A DNA stretch of 64,000 nucleotides from Verrucolacustris sp044348085 (GCA_044348085.1 JBIKTM010000002.1:62001-126000); one strand, 5' to 3'; positions 43,812-51,958 are shown, numbered from the stretch's first letter. The notes: generated by a model not told the origin, from the sequence alone. Made by a program: numbers and translations.

Positions 43812-45959
43812 TCACACCAGTCGGAAAAAATTGCACCAAGCCCGCACTTCCTGAATCACTTTTCGTTGCTCCCTTTCCTTTAACCCTGGAAACATGGGAA
43901 GGCTAACAGCAGAACTTCCATATCTTTTGGCAATAGGACATGAACTAAATTTGTTTCCCGCGTTTTTTGATCTGCCCTTTTCTAAATAGTACTTCATCTC
44001 TTGGACAGGCGTATAATGAAGATTCGCATTGATGCCGTGTTCCCGCAAACTTGTTAGGAGTCGGTCTCGGGTGCCCGCACCCCAATTCTCAGGAACTGCC
44101 ACGACGTAAAGGTGCCAAGATGAATTCCCGCCAGGGGTGAGGCGCGGCAGTTGCAAGCCGGTTGCACGGAGCCCCCGATCATACCTCCTAGCAATTTCCC
44201 GCCGCCGCTGCAAAAACTTCCCAAGACTCGATAACTGACTCCGACCCAGCGCCGCCTGGATATCGGTCAGGCGGTAATGATTTCCCAGTTCCAGCTTTTC
44301 ATAGTACCAAGGGGGCTTACGGTCGGCAGGACGATACCGGGGATCCCGACTGATCCCGTGGGTTCTTAGGAGCAAAAGCTTCTCATAGAGCTCCTGAGAG
44401 TTGGTGGTGACCATGCCCCCTTCCCCGGTGGTGATGACCTTGACAGCATGGAAACTGAAAACACAGAGATCTGACCATCGGCAGGAGCCAACAGGGGTTT
44501 TTTGAAAGGTCGCCCCTGTCGCATGTGCCGCATCCTCCACTACGCGAAAGCCGTACCGCTTGCTGAGCCGCCCAAGAAACTCCATGTCGATTGGATTGCC
44601 GGTAAAGTGAACAGGAGCAACCACCTTCGGAAGATGACCTTTCTTTGAGGCTTTTTTGAGCATCTCCTCCAAAAGATGAAGATTCATATTGTAAGTGCCC
44701 CACTCGATGTCCACAAAGTCCACCTCAGCGCCACATCGAAGGGCAGCATCTGCAGTGGCGCAGAAAGTATTGGGAGAAGTCCACCACAGATCCCCCGGCC
44801 CCACCCCGAGCGCCTGGGCCGAAAGATGCAGCCCGGCGGTGGCAGAGCTGCAGGCAACAGCATATTTCGCGCCACAGAAATTTGCAAAGTCCTGCTCAAA
44901 GGCCTCGATTTCAGGACCCTGGGTAAGGAAGCCGCTTTTTAACGCACGTGTTACCGCGCGAATATCCGAAGCGTCGATCGACTGACGCGCGTAAGGAATC
45001 GATTGGGATATTCGCCCGCGCTTAATTAAAGTCGTTGGCTTAAATGCTTTTTCATCCCTAAGAAATAGTTGAAGGCTCTTTTCCAAGGTCGGAGATTGTG
45101 TTCCAAGCAGAGCCTCGGCCCGGCCTGAGTTTAATGAGATGTCCTTAGGTCGGGGGGCTAACGAAGCCACCGAGTCCATTCGTGCGTCCTTGACTGAACC
45201 AAAGGACAGCCCAGACATCCGGGCAAGCTTTCTTCCAAACTCATATTTGGAAACACGATCCCGACCCCCAAGATGGACAACTCCTTGAGCCTCTTTCTTT
45301 AAAAGATGCTCAAGTCGATCGGCCACTAATCCCGCATAGAGCGGGGTAAAATAAAAGTCAGTAAAGAGTTGAATAGGCTGCTTTTCCCTCAAAGATTGAA
45401 TCAACCACTCTCCAAATGTCTTTTTCCGACCCAAAGACCATCCAAAGAAATTGGTTCGAACAATAAGATGCTGCTTTCTTGATTTCTGAACGATTTGTTC
45501 GCCCGCCAGTTTGGTGCGCCCGTAAATATTGATAGGTCGTGTGGGGTCGGACTCCTTTGCGTAGGGCTTATTACCGGGAAAGACCTGCTCCGTTGATATA
45601 TAGACTATCTTTGCTTTTTTTGGTGATGCGCTGACAACTAATTTTGTCAGGGTTTCGTTACTTTCCTTGGCCTTAGCAGGATTCACTTGGCACCCATCCA
45701 CATCCACCCAAGCAGCTGTATGGATAACTATTTGTGGGCTAAACTCTTTCATTATTTTCCGCAGTTTGGTTGAGCTTCGAAGATCACACTGCTCCCACTG
45801 CCCTCGAAAGGGGAAACTCCGAGGATTTCTATCTATCCCCAAAACAGTATTCCTTATGCCCAATCGGCGAAGGAGATACTGCCCCAATAGGCCAGAGCAG
45901 CCAGTGACTAGAATTTTCAGATTTTTAGGAGGATTTGATGAAACGCGGTTCGTCCGCAC
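43812..45959 (-). CDS. Fusion of RmlD-like SDR and PseC-type aminotransferase
   Basis: This 715-residue protein has two enzymes in one chain. Residues 14-295 are an RmlD/SDR domain: VTGCSGLLGQYLL, YISTEQVFPG and Y146-x3-K150 (YGRTKLAGE). Residues 330-710 are a DegT aminotransferase: SSATAGLHLSAQALG, VVEDAAHATGA and FSFHAVKVITTGEGGM with the PLP Lys at 507. The second domain closely resembles PseC (for example ADAALRCGAEVDFVDI), which makes the 4-amino sugar of the pseudaminic acid route. The frame extends to 46142, but GTG 45959 limits the overlap with pseB to 35 bases. Confidence 0.85.
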   Translation of the reverse strand: MRTNRVSSNPPKNLKILVTGCSGLLGQYLLRRLGIRNTVLGIDRNPRSFPFRGQWEQCDLRSSTKLRKIMKEFSPQIVIHTAAWVDVDGCQVNPAKAKESNETLTKLVVSASPKKAKIVYISTEQVFPGNKPYAKESDPTRPINIYGRTKLAGEQIVQKSRKQHLIVRTNFFGWSLGRKKTFGEWLIQSLREKQPIQLFTDFYFTPLYAGLVADRLEHLLKKEAQGVVHLGGRDRVSKYEFGRKLARMSGLSFGSVKDARMDSVASLAPRPKDISLNSGRAEALLGTQSPTLEKSLQLFLRDEKAFKPTTLIKRGRISQSIPYARQSIDASDIRAVTRALKSGFLTQGPEIEAFEQDFANFCGAKYAVACSSATAGLHLSAQALGVGPGDLWWTSPNTFCATADAALRCGAEVDFVDIEWGTYNMNLHLLEEMLKKASKKGHLPKVVAPVHFTGNPIDMEFLGRLSKRYGFRVVEDAAHATGATFQKTPVGSCRWSDLCVFSFHAVKVITTGEGGMVTTNSQELYEKLLLLRTHGISRDPRYRPADRKPPWYYEKLELGNHYRLTDIQAALGRSQLSSLGKFLQRRREIARRYDRGLRATGLQLPRLTPGGNSSWHLYVVAVPENWGAGTRDRLLTSLREHGINANLHYTPVQEMKYYLEKGRSKNAGNKFSSCPIAKRYGSSAVSLPMFPGLKEREQRKVIQEVRAWCNFFRLV

Positions 45960-46977
45960 GCGGCATATCAGATGGCAAATGACTTTCCGTTTCACGCACA
46001 AGCTCAGAAATTTGCTCATCCTGCAGCCACTCGGTATTCGTATCGCTTGCGTAGCAAAATCCGTCCGGGCAAGTCTTACTCCCCGGAAGACTGGAAGCAT
46101 ACTCCTTATGGGTCCAGTAATCATGGGTGGGCTGGATAACAAACATGTCCTTGGTTTCGAGCGTCAGCCTGGCATCGTCTTGGGAAACCATGATTTCATG
46201 GAGTTTTTCGCCAGGGCGGATTCCTATGACTTCCTGCTTACACTTGGGGCCGACGATGCGAGCCAAATCGGTTACTTTCACACTCGGAATCTTGGGCACG
46301 AAGATTTCGCCCCCCTGCATCATGTCCAAACACTTGAGTACGAATGAGACTCCTTGTTCTAGAGTGATTAGAAACCGGGTCATACGCGGATCGGTAATAT
46401 GGAGGACTCCGGAGGCTCTTTGCGCCAAGAAGTAGGGAATGACACTTCCCCGAGAGCCCACCACATTGCCGTATCGGACGACGGAAAACTTCGTCTGATG
46501 TGCCCCAGAGTAGGCGTTAGCGGCAACAAATAGCTTGTCGGAGCAGAGTTTGGTGGCCCCGTAAAGATTGACAGGATTCGCAGCTTTGTCGGTGCTAAGG
46601 GCGATGACTTTCTTGACGTTGCGGTCGATGGCCGCGTCAATAATATTAGCAGCTCCGAGGACGTTTGTTTTGATGGCTTCCATAGGGTTATATTCAGCGG
46701 CAGGGACTTGTTTTAATGCTGCGGCGTGAACCACGATATCAACTCCATCTAGAGCGCGATAGAGGCGCTCCTTGTCCCGAACATCGCCGATGAAGAAGCG
46801 CAGGCTAGGATATTTTTCCAAAGGAAATTCCTGGCGCATTTGAAACTGCTTCAACTCATCCCGACTGTAGACTGCAAGTCGAGTAGGCTTGATTTGATCA
46901 AGAACCCTGCGAGCAAATTCGCGGCCGAACGAGCCCGTTCCGCCAGTGATGAGGATTGATTGTTTATTATTTTTCAT
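45925..46977 (-). CDS. pseB: UDP-GlcNAc 4,6-dehydratase (inverting), PseB
   Basis: A 350-residue SDR begins SILITGGTGSFGREFARRVL. It has AVYSRDELKQFQMRQEF, VVHAAALKQVPAAEYNPMEA and ALSTDKAANPVNLYGATKLC, a set of motifs specific to PseB/FlaA1. PseB makes UDP-2-acetamido-2,6-dideoxy-4-keto-hexose, the first step towards pseudaminic acid. PseB-type proteins lack membrane segments, in contrast to the WbpM-type dehydratase at 11985. The next gene carries the PseC aminotransferase, giving the usual pseB-pseC order. Confidence 0.93.
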   Translation of the reverse strand: MKNNKQSILITGGTGSFGREFARRVLDQIKPTRLAVYSRDELKQFQMRQEFPLEKYPSLRFFIGDVRDKERLYRALDGVDIVVHAAALKQVPAAEYNPMEAIKTNVLGAANIIDAAIDRNVKKVIALSTDKAANPVNLYGATKLCSDKLFVAANAYSGAHQTKFSVVRYGNVVGSRGSVIPYFLAQRASGVLHITDPRMTRFLITLEQGVSFVLKCLDMMQGGEIFVPKIPSVKVTDLARIVGPKCKQEVIGIRPGEKLHEIMVSQDDARLTLETKDMFVIQPTHDYWTHKEYASSLPGSKTCPDGFCYASDTNTEWLQDEQISELVRETESHLPSDMPRADEPRFIKSS

Positions 46978-47007
46978 TTCGGGATCCTTTCAGGTTGTTT
47001 TGCAGCT

Positions 47008-48801
47008 TTATCTATGATTAAGATCAATTATTTGTGTGCATTTTTTGAGTGTGGTAAGGCGGTGGGCGATAATGAGGATTGTTAGATCTGCGCTGAGACC
47101 TTCAATGGCTTCCATAACAGCCTTTTCGGTTTCGTGATCTAATGCACTCGTGGCTTCGTCGAAAACTAACACGGCTGCCTGCTTGTATAGTGCGCGGGCG
47201 ATTCCGATCCGTTGGCGCTGACCTCCCGAAAGCCGGATTCCCCGCTCCCCGACTAGGGCCTGGTATCCTTGGGGCGAGGATTCGATAAAATCAGCAATAT
47301 GGGCTTGGCGGGCGGCTTCCCTCACCCTTTTCATGTCGATTTTTTCGGGCGCGACGCCGAAGGCAATGTTCTCGGCCAATGAGGTGTCGGCCAGGTAGAT
47401 GGCTTGGGGAACGTGAGCAATGTTCCGTTGCCAGGATCGGAGATTTCGTTGGTCGAGAACGGTTCCATCCACGGAAATCCGGCCTGATAATGGCAAGAGC
47501 AGGCCCATCAAGAGATCGAGGCAGGTGCTTTTGCCCGATCCAGTTTTACCGACAAAACCGACTCGAGTTCCTTTGGGAATGTTGAAGGACAGGTCTTCGA
47601 GTACCCACGGGCTTTCGGCGGTGTAACGAAATTTAACAGAATCGAACTGGATCGATTTTTTAAACGAGAGAGGCGCGGGGAGTGGTTGAGAAGCTTCGGG
47701 AGGAAGAGGTTGATCTAAAAGTTCTAAAACCTCCTGAGTGGAAGATTGGTATCCGATGATGCTGCTCCACGCAGCATAGCCTTGCTGGAGAGCAGGCAAG
47801 AGGCGTTGGGCTCCGAGGGCAAGAGCCCCTAGAATAGGAAGAGCGGTTAGCACCCCCACAGAGCCATGTGTCATCCCTAGGGCAAGAGCGGCAAAAAGAA
47901 CCATGCCGATTGATTCCATTACAAAGCGGGGGCTCTGACTTATGAAGGTGATGCTTGCCTGTGCTCGTCGGAGTGGTGCATCGGCTCTTTGATAGATGTG
48001 GCAGTAGGCGGGTTGAGTGCCATCAAGTAGGACATCGCGGATTCCCCCAAGACCTTCTTGCAGAGCTTTGACCACCTGAGTTTGTTCCTTTGCCATTTGA
48101 GCGCTGTTATGCAACATTTTTTTTCTGGAAACCTTTGTGATCATGACATAGCTCAAGCCAAGACCAAGAGCCGCAATAAGCGCAACGGTGGGGTTGATGT
48201 AAAATAGGGCGGCAACGATTGAGACGATGATGACCGATGAGGTACCGATCGTGAGACAAGAAGATAGAGTCAAGATCACGTAAGCTATCTTTGTGGTAAT
48301 GCTACTGATAATGGTGCTGCTATTGCGGGAAACGTGTGCGGAGTAGGGCTGGTAGAGAGTGCGTCGATAGACTTCTAAACTGAGGTCGGCACCAGCCACA
48401 TTGGCGAGTCTCGTGCTGACCCATAGAAGGAGCAGGCGTATGGCTCCCGCACTTATGGCAGCCAAGGCGAACGCGCCCGCAAGGACAGGAAGGAGAGCAT
48501 TGGGACTAAGGATTGGCGCCAGGGATTGGGAAGTGGGGATTGCGGATTGGTGTTTTGCGATTGGGAAAAAATTTAAGCCGATGTCAGAGGACAGATGGGA
48601 AAAGGCGGATAGGAATGAGTCAACAGCTGGGTTTAAGAGAATTTTTTCGGGGGCAGCAAGAGCTGCAAGGAATGGGATGACAGCTCCAAGACTGACAACT
48701 TCCGCTACTCCGCCAACTAGCATTAAGACAGACAGAAGAGCAAATTGCTTTCTGCGTCGTGAAGACAACTTAAACCAGAGTCGTCTTAATGTTTTAACCA
48801 T
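47008..48801 (-). CDS. ABC transporter (permease-ATPase fusion), flippase-like
   Basis: A 597-residue half-transporter has six membrane segments in residues 1-330 and an ATPase with GKTGSGKST (Walker A), LSGGQRQRIGIARAL (signature) and VLVFDEATSALD (Walker B). The MsbA/PglK-like architecture suggests flipping of a lipid-linked saccharide. No Wzx flippase or Wzm/Wzt pair is visible in the window, so this is the best candidate for moving the lipid-linked unit to the periplasmic face. A G/A-rich tract with repeated ATTGGG words lies in the coding region near 48511-48570 (loop after the first helix). Confidence 0.88.
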   Translation of the reverse strand: MVKTLRRLWFKLSSRRRKQFALLSVLMLVGGVAEVVSLGAVIPFLAALAAPEKILLNPAVDSFLSAFSHLSSDIGLNFFPIAKHQSAIPTSQSLAPILSPNALLPVLAGAFALAAISAGAIRLLLLWVSTRLANVAGADLSLEVYRRTLYQPYSAHVSRNSSTIISSITTKIAYVILTLSSCLTIGTSSVIIVSIVAALFYINPTVALIAALGLGLSYVMITKVSRKKMLHNSAQMAKEQTQVVKALQEGLGGIRDVLLDGTQPAYCHIYQRADAPLRRAQASITFISQSPRFVMESIGMVLFAALALGMTHGSVGVLTALPILGALALGAQRLLPALQQGYAAWSSIIGYQSSTQEVLELLDQPLPPEASQPLPAPLSFKKSIQFDSVKFRYTAESPWVLEDLSFNIPKGTRVGFVGKTGSGKSTCLDLLMGLLLPLSGRISVDGTVLDQRNLRSWQRNIAHVPQAIYLADTSLAENIAFGVAPEKIDMKRVREAARQAHIADFIESSPQGYQALVGERGIRLSGGQRQRIGIARALYKQAAVLVFDEATSALDHETEKAVMEAIEGLSADLTILIIAHRLTTLKKCTQIIDLNHR

Positions 48802-48934
48802 TTTGTATTATACATTGTCTGCAGAACGCTGCCGCCCTTGGTCGATTGAGCCCGCGTTAGCGAACTCAAAACCAATCTGTCCCTGGCCTGTTGTCTGTTG
48901 TGTTAGCATCCCGTGGGATCGCTGGACCCGGCCG

Positions 48935-49477
48935 CTACTTGAACTTTGTCAGTAGCGGCATGGTCTTAAAAAAACCTGAAACCACCGGAAGCAAAAGTCG
49001 GCCATGACCATGCCAGCGCCGGATGGTCTCTAGCTTCTCCCGCAAATTTTCTGGCAATGGTTGGGTGGAATCGTTTTCCAACCGCTCCACCTCAAGGCCT
49101 AACTCATCAAAGGCCGGACCTATCTTTTTTGTGACAAACGTCTCAATTGCCTTCCTTAGGTGATCTTCTGTCACAAAGTGCTCCGCACGATTTCCACTTA
49201 GGCCTTCTGAACGGATGGCACCCAGCTCTTTTAGAAACTTCAGACCCTGACTTACGGAGCCCCTACTAATCTTCAAGTTTTTACAGATCTCCCCCGCTTC
49301 GATCGGTCGAGTCGAAACAAACACTGCCCCATAAATCAGACCAATCGACTTCGGCAGGCCAAGGATAGAGCAGAGCTTGACGCAAAGGTTGAGGATGGAG
49401 TCTTCAGGCGTTATGGGTTGATCAACCCGTGAAATCTTGGAGTTTCTAACGTTAGATTTTGAAGAGAGAGTGATCAT
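48935..49477 (-). CDS. GbsR/MarR-type winged-helix regulator
   Basis: This 180-residue protein has a winged helix in the middle: IGLIYGAVFVSTRPIEAGEI, CKNLKISRGSVSQGLKFLKE and LGAIRS, the order seen in the GbsR subfamily. The C-terminal part contains PLPENLREKLETIRRWHGHG, probably for dimerisation. It sits between the ABC transporter and two toxin-antitoxin pairs and likely controls the glycan operon or itself. Two related 16-base palindromes lie upstream at 49636 and 49733. The ligand is unknown. Confidence 0.82.
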   Translation of the reverse strand: MITLSSKSNVRNSKISRVDQPITPEDSILNLCVKLCSILGLPKSIGLIYGAVFVSTRPIEAGEICKNLKISRGSVSQGLKFLKELGAIRSEGLSGNRAEHFVTEDHLRKAIETFVTKKIGPAFDELGLEVERLENDSTQPLPENLREKLETIRRWHGHGRLLLPVVSGFFKTMPLLTKFK

Positions 49478-49562
49478 GGCGGTTAGATTAGGATTAAGAA
49501 TTTCGGATTTTGGATTTGTGATTAGTACTTAGAGATTATGAAGTATCTTTGATTTATACGGA

Positions 49563-49605
49563 CGCGTGACTCCACGCTCCCTAGGACGGCTGAGGACAGC
49601 CGTCC
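49563..49605. repeat. REP-like double palindrome
   Basis: Two adjacent inverted repeats: GCGTG-ACTC-CACGC at 49563-49576 and a nine-base stem GGACGGCTG/CAGCCGTCC with a four-base loop at 49584-49605. The GC-rich hairpins stand out in AT-rich DNA and resemble the REP elements near the two RAYT genes in form, not in exact sequence. Confidence 0.6.
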
Positions 49606-49635
49606 GTACCCGCGCTCGAGCCATAAAAGCTCGGT

Positions 49636-49651
49636 TTCAAATATATTTGAA
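49636..49651. promoter_or_regulatory. 16-base palindrome, candidate operator 1
   Basis: TTCAAATATATTTGAA is a perfect 16-base palindrome about 160 bases upstream of the GbsR-like gene. Its size and symmetry fit the site of a dimeric winged-helix regulator. A near copy lies 97 bases further upstream. Confidence 0.5.
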
Positions 49652-49732
49652 GGGGGCCTCTGCAACGGCAGGCCAGTTAGTTCAAGGCACCTGTAATCCA
49701 TGAAGTACACGGTATAACAGATCCTAAATCAT

Positions 49733-49748
49733 TTCAAATAAAAATGAA
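49733..49748. promoter_or_regulatory. 16-base palindrome-like site, candidate operator 2
   Basis: TTCAAATAAAAATGAA matches the perfect palindrome at 49636 in 13 of 16 positions, including TTCAAAT on one side and TGAA on the other. Wider arms CATTTCA/TGAAATG (49730-49751) also pair. The 97-base spacing is close to nine helical turns. Confidence 0.45.
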
Positions 49749-49826
49749 ATGTTATTCATACCTCTGACCAACAACTAGATGCATGGCCCAAATGGGATAG
49801 GCCTGAAAGCAAAAGCCGCCCCCTTA

Positions 49827-50231
49827 CTACCAAATGACGGGAACGGGATATTTCGAAAAGATTTTGTCCGGAGAGACGAGGGTGCTGCCGGTTAATTTCG
49901 CTTGCACGATCAACAGTCGATCGAAGGGATCCCGATGAACCGGGGGAAGACGGGAAAGCCCGAAAATAGCCGCATCGGTCAGGTTGACCCGCGTGATTCC
50001 ATACTTAGCGAACTCCCGCGGAAGGACCACCGCGGGCTCATCCGGCATCGGCAACTTGCCCAGCTGATATTTGATCTGAATCTCCCAAAGGCTGATCTGG
50101 CTGTAAAAAACCTCGCTGCCGGGATCGGCGAGTTCCCGGCGGACCGCGGACGGCACCGAATCCTCTTTACCCATCAGGTAAATCAGCGGAGCCGTATCCA
50201 AAAGGTAGGTGCCGGGCATTTTTCCCCTCAT
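49827..50231 (-). CDS. vapC: VapC-type PIN toxin (type with Phd partner)
   Basis: A 134-residue PIN protein begins GTYLLDTAPLIYLMGKEDSV, with the first catalytic Asp. It has SLWEIQIKYQLGKL with a conserved Glu, PPVHRDPFDRLLIVQA with the third acidic site and LVSPDKIFSKY near the end. This is the branch that usually pairs with Phd/YefM antitoxins. The ATG at 50231 overlaps the antitoxin stop (ATGA, 50228-50231); a second in-frame ATG at 50219 follows a GAGGGG-like ribosome site and may be used instead. Confidence 0.85.
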   Translation of the reverse strand: MRGKMPGTYLLDTAPLIYLMGKEDSVPSAVRRELADPGSEVFYSQISLWEIQIKYQLGKLPMPDEPAVVLPREFAKYGITRVNLTDAAIFGLSRLPPVHRDPFDRLLIVQAKLTGSTLVSPDKIFSKYPVPVIW

Positions 50232-50464
50232 TCCCCATAAAACAATTTTTCAATCTCTGTGTCGGCCTCAAAAAATTCCGGCCCAAGGTTGAACATGCCT
50301 TTGGACAGGCCAAAGACTCTCGGCGCATTTCCCCTACGATCCAAAGGCTTGATTTCTGCAAAAGGCTTGTTCCGATCGCACAAAATCACCGTTTCCCCCG
50401 CTTTCACCATCTTGGTGTATTTGGAAAGTTTTGCCTTGGCCTCATTTATGTTGATTTGGATCAT
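50228..50464 (-). CDS. Phd/YefM-type antitoxin
   Basis: This 78-residue protein begins IQININEAKAKLSKYTKMVK and continues AGETVILCDRNKPFAEIKPL, the full Phd/YefM DNA-binding fold. The C-terminal part, with FFEADTEIEKLFYG, should bind the toxin. It precedes its toxin with a four-base overlap and is expected to repress its own promoter. A perfect palindrome at 50512 is a likely operator. Confidence 0.87.
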   Translation of the reverse strand: MIQININEAKAKLSKYTKMVKAGETVILCDRNKPFAEIKPLDRRGNAPRVFGLSKGMFNLGPEFFEADTEIEKLFYGE

Positions 50465-50511
50465 ATTGGTTTACTAGATCATGTTGTTGGTCATGTCAAG
50501 GCATGGAAAAT

Positions 50512-50525
50512 CAAATGCGCATTTG
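50512..50525 (-). promoter_or_regulatory. 14-base palindrome, candidate Phd operator
   Basis: CAAATGCGCATTTG is a perfect palindrome 48-61 bases upstream of the Phd-type antitoxin start. Antitoxins of this class bind palindromes in their own promoters. No footprint evidence exists; the assignment is by position and symmetry. Confidence 0.45.
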
Positions 50526-50584
50526 GGATTACAAAAAGTGTAAGGGGGCGGGTGGGAGGGAGCTAGATTATGATGGGGATTAAG

Positions 50585-50606
50585 GGAATTCGGAATGCGG
50601 ATTTGG
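50585..50606. repeat. 22-base dispersed repeat, copy 1
   Basis: A 22-base sequence starting GGAATTCGGAATGCGG is repeated exactly at 51391-51412. A diverged copy with the flank GATTAAGGGAATT lies at about 51507-51530. The copies surround the plus-strand toxin-antitoxin pair. Confidence 0.6.
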
Positions 50607-50727
50607 ATTTGCATGTCGTGATCAGTAGCATTTTAGGTCTTTAGTCACTGGCTTGAGAAAGGGTCTTAAGCTACCAGTACTAGTTGTGTGCCATTGACTG
50701 ATGGTATAAGTGCATTAATATGCCAAC

Positions 50728-50961
50728 ATGATAAGAACGCAGATTCAGTTTCATAAAGCCACTTATCTTAAACTTCGGACTGCGGCCAAGGAGTCCGGGG
50801 AGAGCATCTCCTCCATCGTCCGACACTCGGTGGAACATGGCCTGGATAAGGGTGCGAAAGATCAGGCCTGGGCCAGAGCCCTCAGCTCCATCGGTAAGTT
50901 CGACAGCGGCCTGAGAGACTTGGCCGAGAAACACGATCAATACTTGGAAGAGCGGTGGTGA
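50728..50961 (+). CDS. Ribbon-helix-helix antitoxin
   Basis: This 77-residue protein begins IRTQIQFHKATYLKLRTAAK followed by ESGESISSIVRHSVEHGL, a ribbon-helix-helix (CopG/Arc-type) DNA-binding domain. The C-terminal part, SSIGKFDSGLRDLAEKHDQY, is typical of toxin-binding tails in RHH-VapC pairs. It overlaps the downstream toxin by seven bases. A TATAAG element 21 bases upstream could be the -10 box. Confidence 0.82.
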   Translation: MIRTQIQFHKATYLKLRTAAKESGESISSIVRHSVEHGLDKGAKDQAWARALSSIGKFDSGLRDLAEKHDQYLEERW

Positions 50962-51362
50962 CAGCCGCTTTTGTAGATACCTCGGCTTTTTTAGCCGCCT
51001 TGGACAAGGGGGACAAGTTCCATGCGGAGTCTGCCAAAAAATGGTCGACCCTGGCACAAAACCGGACTGAACTGTGGACGACCGACTATGTGCGACTGGA
51101 AAGCTGGTCGCTCATCCAACGGAGGTTGGGAGCAGAGGCGGTCAAAGCGTTTCAGGATGACTGGATACCCCTTTGCAAAATCCATTTTGTGGGATCCGAC
51201 GGGTTTGAGCGCGCCGCCGCCCAATGGCGGATCGCCCAACGTCGAAATCTCAGCCTAGTGGATCTGACGAGCTTTGACGCCATGCGACAGTTGGCCATCC
51301 GCACGGCCCTGGCTTTCGACGGACATTTTCAGGAGATGGGATATTTGTCCGTTCAGAGCTAA
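50955..51362 (+). CDS. vapC: VapC-type PIN toxin (RHH partner)
   Basis: A 135-residue PIN protein begins TAAFVDTSAFLAALDKGDKF with the first catalytic Asp. It has DYVRLESWSLIQRRLG with the conserved Glu, NLSLVDLTSFDAMRQLAIRT with two acidic residues and AFDGHFQEMGY near the end. It should be an RNase. The start is GTG at 50955 or 50958, the latter giving a GTGA overlap with the antitoxin stop. It faces away from the Phd-VapC pair on the other strand. Confidence 0.85.
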   Translation: MVTAAFVDTSAFLAALDKGDKFHAESAKKWSTLAQNRTELWTTDYVRLESWSLIQRRLGAEAVKAFQDDWIPLCKIHFVGSDGFERAAAQWRIAQRRNLSLVDLTSFDAMRQLAIRTALAFDGHFQEMGYLSVQS

Positions 51363-51390
51363 AGCCAAAGAATTCCGTTATTTTATTTTG

Positions 51391-51412
51391 GAATTCGGAA
51401 TGCGGATTTGGG
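51391..51412. repeat. 22-base dispersed repeat, copy 2
   Basis: Exact second copy of the 22-base sequence at 50585-50606, located 29 bases after the RHH-linked toxin gene. The region after it (51413-51600) is made of similar short words such as CCTATCTTCTATATCC, and has no gene. Confidence 0.6.
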
Positions 51413-51601
51413 AGTTACCTAAATCCTATCTTCTATATCCTATTTACTGCGCGACAGTGCTGGGGGCAGGCTTGAGGTTGTCAGATTGAGATTAAGTTTA
51501 AGATGAAGATTAAGGGAATTGGGAATGCGGAGTTCGGATTTATTCTTTGAGAAACATAGCCAGCGACTTTCACATATTTCCAATTTCGAGATCCGAAATT
51601 A

Positions 51602-51906
51602 TCAAAGACCTTTCGATGTCCGACCTGCTGCCGTAAAGATGGCCAACAGTTCCCCAACCTCCTGCAAGTACCTGCCAACATCCCTATGCTCTCCGATCCC
51701 TGCGTCCGTAATCGCCAACTTGTGGATGAAATCTGCCTTGGATTCTGCCCGGTTAGCTTCCCGATAATTAACACCGATCGAAGCGCTTGATTTGAGAAGC
51801 TGCCTGCCCATCCCTTCGCCGAGATAGTTTTTTGGGAAAGTCCCCAAAAAACGGATCATGTCGAGGGAGAATTTTTTGTCCTGTCTTCCAACACCTTCTT
51901 GTTCAT
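51602..51906 (-). pseudogene. Broken four-helix-bundle (23S-IVP-like) protein gene
   Basis: The reading begins at ATG 51906 with NKKVLEDRT and then needs a shift at a run of six A (near 51876) to continue as FSLDMIRFLGTFP and GRQLLKSSASIGVNYREANR followed by AESKADFIHKLAI. That is the conserved core of the four-helix-bundle family linked to 23S rRNA intervening sequences. After AIT the chain jumps to DAGIGEH...YLQEVGELLAIFTAAGRT, so a segment of the usual length (family about 120 residues) seems missing. One missing A would explain the frameshift. A sequencing error could mimic it, but the internal deletion supports decay. Confidence 0.75.
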
Positions 51907-51958
51907 CAGCTTTTTATGAATCCCAAGTCCGCAATCCGGATTCCGAAATAATACAATC

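Larger units (their letters stand above)
49478..49826. other. Intergenic region with palindromes, no gene
   Basis: This 349-base gap separates the regulator start from the toxin gene stop. It holds AT-rich DNA next to the regulator (possible promoter), a REP-like double palindrome at 49563-49605, and two 16-base palindromes listed separately. A 62-codon minus frame at 49522-49710 runs through the palindromes and is not a gene in my view. Confidence 0.6.

Noticed and set aside
48401..48955. Plus-strand frame of 184 codons across the ABC transporter start
   Set aside because: Antisense to the membrane domain of the transporter; composition is that of a reversed hydrophobic gene.
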